Shown here in pieces: positions 58,593 through 64,000 of a DNA stretch of 64,000 nucleotides. Both the position numbers and the translations under genes were made by a program. Under the pieces are notes generated by a model. That model was not told the DNA's origin. It searched no databases and saw only the letters and a list, made by a program, of their open reading frames with translations. Origin of the DNA: DATATJ01 sp963789075 (GTDB taxonomy: Bacteria; Acidobacteriota; Vicinamibacteria; Vicinamibacterales; CAVVIG01); contig CAWBJQ010000014.1 in NCBI GenBank assembly GCA_963789075.1, forward strand, positions 372,001 through 436,000, in the 5' to 3' direction. Positions within the stretch are counted from its first letter, which is position 1; every line of letters begins with the position of its first letter.

Positions 58593-59090
58593 ATGAGCCA
58601 TTCCGAAGTCGATCTCACACCGCTTACGCCTGCTGAAATAAGCCGCCGGAAATGGCTGCGCGCCATCATCGGCGGCATCGTGGGCACCATCTCGTCCATC
58701 GTCGGCGTGATCGTTGGGGGGACGATTCTGTCGCCCGCCTTCGCCAAGCAGACCGAGAGTTGGGTGCCCGCGGGCGCCTTGCGCGATCTCGAAGATGGTG
58801 TGCCGACGCCGGTCACGCTTCGCGTCACGCGCCAGGACGGGTACGCCGAAGCGGTCGATCAGCAAGTCGTTTTTCTCGTCAAATCCGACGCCGGGGTGCG
58901 CGCGATGTCGTCCACGTGCACGCACCTGGGCTGCCGCGTGAGCTACGACGCGTCCACCAAACTGCTGCGTTGCCCTTGCCACGGCGGTGTCTTCACTCCG
59001 GAAGGCAAGGTCGTCGGCGGCCCGCCGCCGCGGCCGCTCACTGAGCTCTCCACGCGCATTGACGCCTCCAAGGTCTTCGTCCAACTCTGA
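58593..59090 (+). CDS. Rieske 2Fe-2S protein
   Basis: 165 residues. The N-terminus has a TM anchor (WLRAIIGGIVGTISSIVGVIVGG) preceded by ISRRKWLR, a possible Tat motif. Cluster ligands are C109 and H111 (CTHLGC) and C127 and H130 (CPCHGG), with C114/C129 as the disulfide pair. It is the high-potential electron carrier of a bc-type complex. Its stop overlaps the start of the cytochrome b gene by one base, so the two are made together. Confidence 0.95.
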   Translation: MSHSEVDLTPLTPAEISRRKWLRAIIGGIVGTISSIVGVIVGGTILSPAFAKQTESWVPAGALRDLEDGVPTPVTLRVTRQDGYAEAVDQQVVFLVKSDAGVRAMSSTCTHLGCRVSYDASTKLLRCPCHGGVFTPEGKVVGGPPPRPLTELSTRIDASKVFVQL

Positions 59091-60664
59091 TGTCCATAGG
59101 CGACTGGTTCAACGACCGCACCGGCTACCGCGCCGGCCTTCGACGCCTGCTCGACGAGCCGATTCCCGGCGACGTCAACTGGTGGTTCACCCTCGGCAGC
59201 GTCCTGCTCTTCCTGCTGGCGATACAGTTCGTCACCGGCGTGACGCTGACGATGTACTACGTGCCGACGCCGGCATCGGCGTACGACAGCGTCCGCTTCA
59301 TCAGCACCCAGCTGACGTTCGGGCACGTCGTGCGCGCGCTGCACTACTTCGGCGCGAGCTTCATCGTCATCTTCGCCGTGCTCCATCTGCTGCGCGTGCT
59401 GTTCTTCGGCGCGTACAAGAGCCCGCGCGAGGTGACGTGGGGCACGGGGATCATCCTGCTGCTGCTCGTCCTGGCGTTCGGCCTCACCGGCTACCTGCTG
59501 CCGTGGGATCAGCGCGCGTACTGGGCGACGGTCGTCACGATCAACATTGCGAAGAGCGCACCCGTGGTCGGACAGTACGTCGCCGGTATCATGCGCGGCG
59601 GTCCGGCGATCGGCGCGCTGACGCTCAGCCGCTGGTACGCCACCCACGTCATTCTCCTGCCCGTCGGTGTGCTCCTCTTCGTCGTCGCGCACCTGTATTT
59701 GATGCGGCGGCACGGCATCGCCGGGCACTTCCGTCCGCGCGTGGCGCCGTCGAGCCCGTTCTATCCGGTGCACGCGGTGAAGGACACGATCGTGATCGCG
59801 GCGGTGTTCGCGCTGCTGTTCTCGCTCGCGGTCTTCGGCAAGGCGCCGCTCGAGGCGATGGCGAATCCGGCGGACGCGACGTACGTCCCGCGTCCGGAGT
59901 GGTATTTCCTGGGACTGTTTCAGATGCTGAAATATTTCCCGGGCAAGCTCGAGCCGGTCGGCGCGATCGGGATTCCGACCGTGGTGATCGCGCTGCTCTT
60001 TCTGCTGCCGTTTCTCGACCACCGCCCCGAGCGCGATCCGCGCGCGCGGCCGCGCGTGTCGGCCGTCGTCACGCTGATCGTCGTGGCGGTGAGCACGCTG
60101 ACGTGGCTGGGATTCCGCGATACGCCGAAGGAGAAAGACGAGGCGCGGTGGAGTCCGCGCGCGGTTGCGGGCCAGGACATCGCGAAAGACGACCGGTGTA
60201 CGCGCTGCCATACGCCGGGCGGCGCCGGACCGGATCTGACGCGCGGACGCATCTCGCGTGACGATCAATGGATTACGGGGCACGTGGCCGATCCGGACAT
60301 GATCGCGCCCGGGCTGCGGCCGGCGCCGCCGACCGGCCTGAAGTTGATGGAAGCGCGCGCCGTGATCGCGTACGTGCAGAAGATTCGCGAGAACGCGCCG
60401 CCGCCGCGCATCTCACCCGAGGACCGGCTGGCCTCGCACGTGTTCGCGACGCGCTGCGTCGCGTGTCACCTCATCGACGGCGACGGCGGGAAGGAAGGTC
60501 CGGACCTGTCCCACGAGGGCAAGAAGCAGAACGCCGCCTGGCTGGCGCGCTGGATCGCGGACCCGTCTGAAGTCGACCCTGATGCCGACATGCCGTCGTT
60601 CAAGGGGAAGCTCACCGACGCGGAGATGCAGGCCATCTCCGCGTACCTGGCCAACCGCAAATAA
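59090..60664 (+). CDS. Cytochrome b (b6-type) fused to a di-heme cytochrome c region
   Basis: 524 residues. Residues 1-345 form the cytochrome b part with about seven TM helices; heme-b ligands H85/H99 and H186/H201 have the spacing of cytochrome b6, and the quinol-site PEWY motif is at 269-272. Residues 345-524 carry two c-type heme sites, C370-x2-C373-H374 (CTRCH) and C456-x2-C459-H460 (CVACH). Together with the Rieske protein it would oxidise quinol and pass electrons through the c-hemes to an acceptor. It follows the Rieske gene. Confidence 0.95.
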   Translation: MSIGDWFNDRTGYRAGLRRLLDEPIPGDVNWWFTLGSVLLFLLAIQFVTGVTLTMYYVPTPASAYDSVRFISTQLTFGHVVRALHYFGASFIVIFAVLHLLRVLFFGAYKSPREVTWGTGIILLLLVLAFGLTGYLLPWDQRAYWATVVTINIAKSAPVVGQYVAGIMRGGPAIGALTLSRWYATHVILLPVGVLLFVVAHLYLMRRHGIAGHFRPRVAPSSPFYPVHAVKDTIVIAAVFALLFSLAVFGKAPLEAMANPADATYVPRPEWYFLGLFQMLKYFPGKLEPVGAIGIPTVVIALLFLLPFLDHRPERDPRARPRVSAVVTLIVVAVSTLTWLGFRDTPKEKDEARWSPRAVAGQDIAKDDRCTRCHTPGGAGPDLTRGRISRDDQWITGHVADPDMIAPGLRPAPPTGLKLMEARAVIAYVQKIRENAPPPRISPEDRLASHVFATRCVACHLIDGDGGKEGPDLSHEGKKQNAAWLARWIADPSEVDPDADMPSFKGKLTDAEMQAISAYLANRK

Positions 60665-60668
60665 CGCG

Positions 60669-61601
60669 CTACTTCGCAACCGCCTCGCGCGCAAACGCGA
60701 GCCACTTGCGGTACTCGGGCCGCTTGCCGCGCACGGCGTCGTTGAAGACCTGTTGGATGCGGGTGGTCATCACGCCGGGCTTGCCGCTGCCGATCACGGT
60801 GCCGTCGACTTCGCGGATCGACGTCACCTCGACGGCGGTTCCCGAAAAGAAGAGCTCATCGGCCGTCATCACATCGTCGACCGTGATCGTGCCGACGCGC
60901 GCGGGAATCTTTAGGTCGGCGGCGATCTGGAGGATCGAATCGCGCGTCACGCCCATGAGAATGTCGGCCTCGACGCCGTTGGTCAGCAGGCCGCCGTCCT
61001 TCACCACGAAGATGTTCTCGCCGGAGCCTTCGCTCACCTCGCCGCGCTGGTTGAGCAAGATGGCTTCGTCGAAGCCGCGCTTCTGCGCTTCAGTGACCGC
61101 GCGGGCGGAGTTGATGTACTGGCCGCAGGCTTTCGCTGCGGCGGGAATCGCGTTGGACGGATATTTCCGGATCGGCGACACCGTGACGCGCACGCCGTTC
61201 TCCGCGCCGGCCAGATACGTCCCCGTTGGAAACGCGGCGATGGCGACGCTCACCGGCGAGCCCTTCGTCCAGACGCTGAGCGTGTCGGCGTCGACAAAGA
61301 CGATCGGCCGAATATACGAGGCGTCGAGCCGATTGACGCGGATGACATCGAGCGTCGCCTCGCTCAAGGCGGCGATCGAGTACGGAATCTCGAGGTCGTA
61401 CATCGCGGCGGAGCGGTAGAGCCGTTCCAGGTGGCTGTCGAGGCGGAACACGGCCGGTCCCTCCGCGGTTCCGTAGGAGCGCAGGCCTTCGAAAACGCCG
61501 GTGCCGTATTGGAGACCGTGTGCCAGCACATGCACGCGGGTCTCAGCCCAGGGGAGGAGTTGGCCGTTGAACCAGATTGTGTCGGTTGGTGTGAATCCCA
61601 T
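60669..61601 (-). CDS. ilvE: Branched-chain-amino-acid aminotransferase
   Basis: 310 residues from ATG 61601. Fold type IV PLP enzyme: WFNGQLLPWAETRVHVLAHGLQYGTGVFEGLR, the Schiff-base Lys in AAAKACGQYINSARA, GFDEAILLNQRGEVSEGSGENIF and FFSGTAVEVTSIREVDG. It makes or breaks down Leu, Ile and Val. It is convergent with the cytochrome gene (4 bases between) and divergent from the str promoter region. Confidence 0.95.
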   Translation of the reverse strand: MGFTPTDTIWFNGQLLPWAETRVHVLAHGLQYGTGVFEGLRSYGTAEGPAVFRLDSHLERLYRSAAMYDLEIPYSIAALSEATLDVIRVNRLDASYIRPIVFVDADTLSVWTKGSPVSVAIAAFPTGTYLAGAENGVRVTVSPIRKYPSNAIPAAAKACGQYINSARAVTEAQKRGFDEAILLNQRGEVSEGSGENIFVVKDGGLLTNGVEADILMGVTRDSILQIAADLKIPARVGTITVDDVMTADELFFSGTAVEVTSIREVDGTVIGSGKPGVMTTRIQQVFNDAVRGKRPEYRKWLAFAREAVAK

Positions 61602-61632
61602 GCGCCTCAATATATATGACAGGGCGACCCTG

Positions 61633-61662
61633 TTGCACGGCTCTCGACGGCCGTGGTATATT
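61633..61662 (+). promoter_or_regulatory. Promoter of the rpsL-rpsG-fusA operon
   Basis: -35 TTGCAC (61633-61638) and -10 TATATT (61657-61662) with an 18-base spacer. The predicted start near 61669 lies just before the first hairpin of the leader. No closer sigma-70-like pair lies in the 350 bases before rpsL. Confidence 0.65.
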
Positions 61663-61673
61663 CGTCAGGTTCT

Positions 61674-61889
61674 AACGGTGCTAGGACACCCTATCTAGCG
61701 CCGTTGCCCAGGAAGGTGCCGCTGAGTGGCCTGATCGTTTGGCCGGCGGCAGGGCAAAAAACACGCTGCAGGACCGCTCCTTGGCTGGAGCACCCGACCT
61801 TCGGGTAAGTCCCTCGCGCGAATCACCAGACGTTGTAGGGGAGTTTCAGTTTTCAGGCGCCAAGCCGACATCCGGCTTCAAGGCCTGAA
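61674..61889 (+). ncRNA. Structured 5' leader of the str operon
   Basis: Three stems are visible: an 11-bp stem 61674-61684 with 61695-61705 (one G-U pair), a short ACCCGA/TCGGGT hairpin near 61792-61806, and a longer stem in which 61850-61857 pairs with 61882-61889 and AAGCCG (61861-61866) pairs with CGGCTT (61872-61877). No known riboswitch is recognised. It may bind a ribosomal protein or act as an attenuator. Confidence 0.45.
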
Positions 61890-61921
61890 ACGACCGAGCG
61901 TCGCGCTCACGCGCGAGGCTC

Positions 61922-62018
61922 ATTTGCTTATTTGGTCGTTTGGTTATCTCGTTATTTGGTCACTTGCATCTCGCAAATAACCCAATAAATAACCAAATAA
62001 CCAAATGACCAGCTAACG
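61922..62018. repeat. AT-rich TTATTTGGTT/AACCAAATAA inverted repeat in the rpsL leader
   Basis: Left arm (61922-61967) is made of TTATTTGGT units; right arm (61972-62018) of AACCAAATAACC units, imperfectly complementary. It ends 10 bases before the rpsL ATG and its AT content stands out from the GC-rich surroundings. Confidence 0.75.
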
Positions 62019-62027
62019 AGATTGAGC

Positions 62028-62405
62028 ATGCCGACTATCAGTCAGCTCGTGCGGGACGGACGCAAGAAGATCGTCAGCAAGACCAAGAGTCCCGCGCTGC
62101 AGAACAGCCCGCAGAAGCGCGGCGTCTGCGTCCGCGTCTTCACCCAGACGCCGAAGAAGCCGAACTCAGCGCTCCGCAAGGTGGCGCGCGTGCGGCTCAC
62201 CAACGGCATCGAGGTGACGACCTACATCCCGGGCGTCGGCCACAACCTGCAGGAGCACTCGCTCGTGTTGATTCGAGGCGGCCGCGTCAAGGACCTCCCG
62301 GGCGTGCGCTACCACGTGGTCCGCGGCACGCTCGACGCGGTCGGCGTCCAGGGGCGGATGCAGGGTCGATCGAAATACGGCGCCAAGCGGCCCAAGAAGG
62401 CCTAA
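62028..62405 (+). CDS. rpsL: 30S ribosomal protein S12
   Basis: 125 residues from ATG 62028 (MPTISQLVRDGRKK). The streptomycin-site segments TPKKPNSALRKVARVRL and GVRYHVVRGTLDAVGV are intact, with Lys in the PKKPNS loop as in sensitive strains. The first gene of the str operon; the 5' leader spans about 350 bases. Confidence 0.98.
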   Translation: MPTISQLVRDGRKKIVSKTKSPALQNSPQKRGVCVRVFTQTPKKPNSALRKVARVRLTNGIEVTTYIPGVGHNLQEHSLVLIRGGRVKDLPGVRYHVVRGTLDAVGVQGRMQGRSKYGAKRPKKA

Positions 62406-62410
62406 GGCCT

Positions 62411-62456
62411 TGGGATTCGGGATTCGGGATTTGGGATTCGAGACTAGGGATTAGGC
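62411..62456. repeat. Degenerate GGGATTCGGGATT tandem repeat before rpsG
   Basis: About five GGGATTCG/GGGATTTG units lead up to the rpsG ATG at 62457. The last unit AGGGA (62446-62450) is placed 6 bases from the ATG and is the only ribosome binding site in view. Confidence 0.85.
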
Positions 62457-62930
<474 letters not shown>

Positions 62931-62936
62931 CGAGCA

Positions 62937-64000
<1,064 letters not shown>

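Noticed and set aside
58943..60283. A 446-codon minus-strand frame opposite the cytochrome b gene
   Set aside because: Antisense of a strong gene; composition dominated by Arg/His/Asp/Gln.
61674..61889. A known riboswitch, SRP RNA, 6S RNA or RNase P RNA in the rpsL leader
   Set aside because: None of the conserved cores of those RNAs could be found by eye; only generic hairpins are present.

Overview
The window is high-GC chromosomal DNA. Its gene content points to Acidobacteriota, most likely the Vicinamibacteria lineage. The supporting features are two large secreted Asp-box (VPS10/sortilin-like) proteins, a PadR regulator coupled to a MacB-like orphan permease, paired TldD/PmbA proteins of which one carries a Tat signal, M29 and S9 peptidases, and a Rieske plus cytochrome b-c fusion complex. 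The taxonomic call is inference from content; there is no rRNA gene here. No insertion sequence, phage, CRISPR array or intact tRNA was seen.

Layout: 0-16 kb holds an amidohydrolase fragment, an orphan RND pump, secreted proteins, GluQRS, an S9 peptidase, a small two-gene signalling unit and dUTPase. 16-31 kb holds a second copy of an unknown secreted protein, cystathionine beta-synthase, an SDR, an M29 aminopeptidase, a second Asp-box protein, RluA, YciH, a ferredoxin, RF3, dienelactone hydrolase, an MFS transporter and an MBL hydrolase. 31-43 kb holds a VWA protein, TldD/PmbA, PadR plus permease, an initiator-tRNA-like remnant, a RelBE-type pair, SecD and acetamidase. 43-49 kb holds an Xre-RES-DDAH operon, a DEAD helicase, a methyltransferase and VapBC. 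49-58 kb holds a PP2C phosphatase, cell-surface glycosyltransferases, a Tat zinc-ribbon protein, a two-component system, a TPR protein and a creatininase. 58-64 kb holds the Rieske/cytochrome complex, IlvE and the str operon (rpsL-rpsG-fusA, cut by the window end).

Many genes, especially at 16.4-18.6, 21.8-31.0, 44.8-47.7 and 55.2-55.6 kb, are broken by single-base frameshifts, nearly all apparent +1 insertions. Because housekeeping genes such as RF3 and RluA are hit and the intact sequence is recovered by removing one base, these look like sequencing or assembly errors more than decay. Where one long intact frame carries most of the product the entry is typed CDS; where several breaks occur it is typed pseudogene, describing the sequence as given.

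The most interesting items are: (1) the Xre-RES toxin-antitoxin operon translationally coupled to a DDAH-like hydrolase, behind two abutting 17-bp palindromes and a promoter that predicts a leaderless mRNA; (2) several families of small palindromic or degenerate tandem repeats that sit on gene boundaries, supplying stop codons, ribosome binding sites and in one case an in-frame coding insertion; (3) a structured 5' leader in front of the str operon; (4) an uncharacterised secreted protein family present twice; (5) domain fusions (PA14 with a GT39-like enzyme, cytochrome b with two cytochrome c domains).
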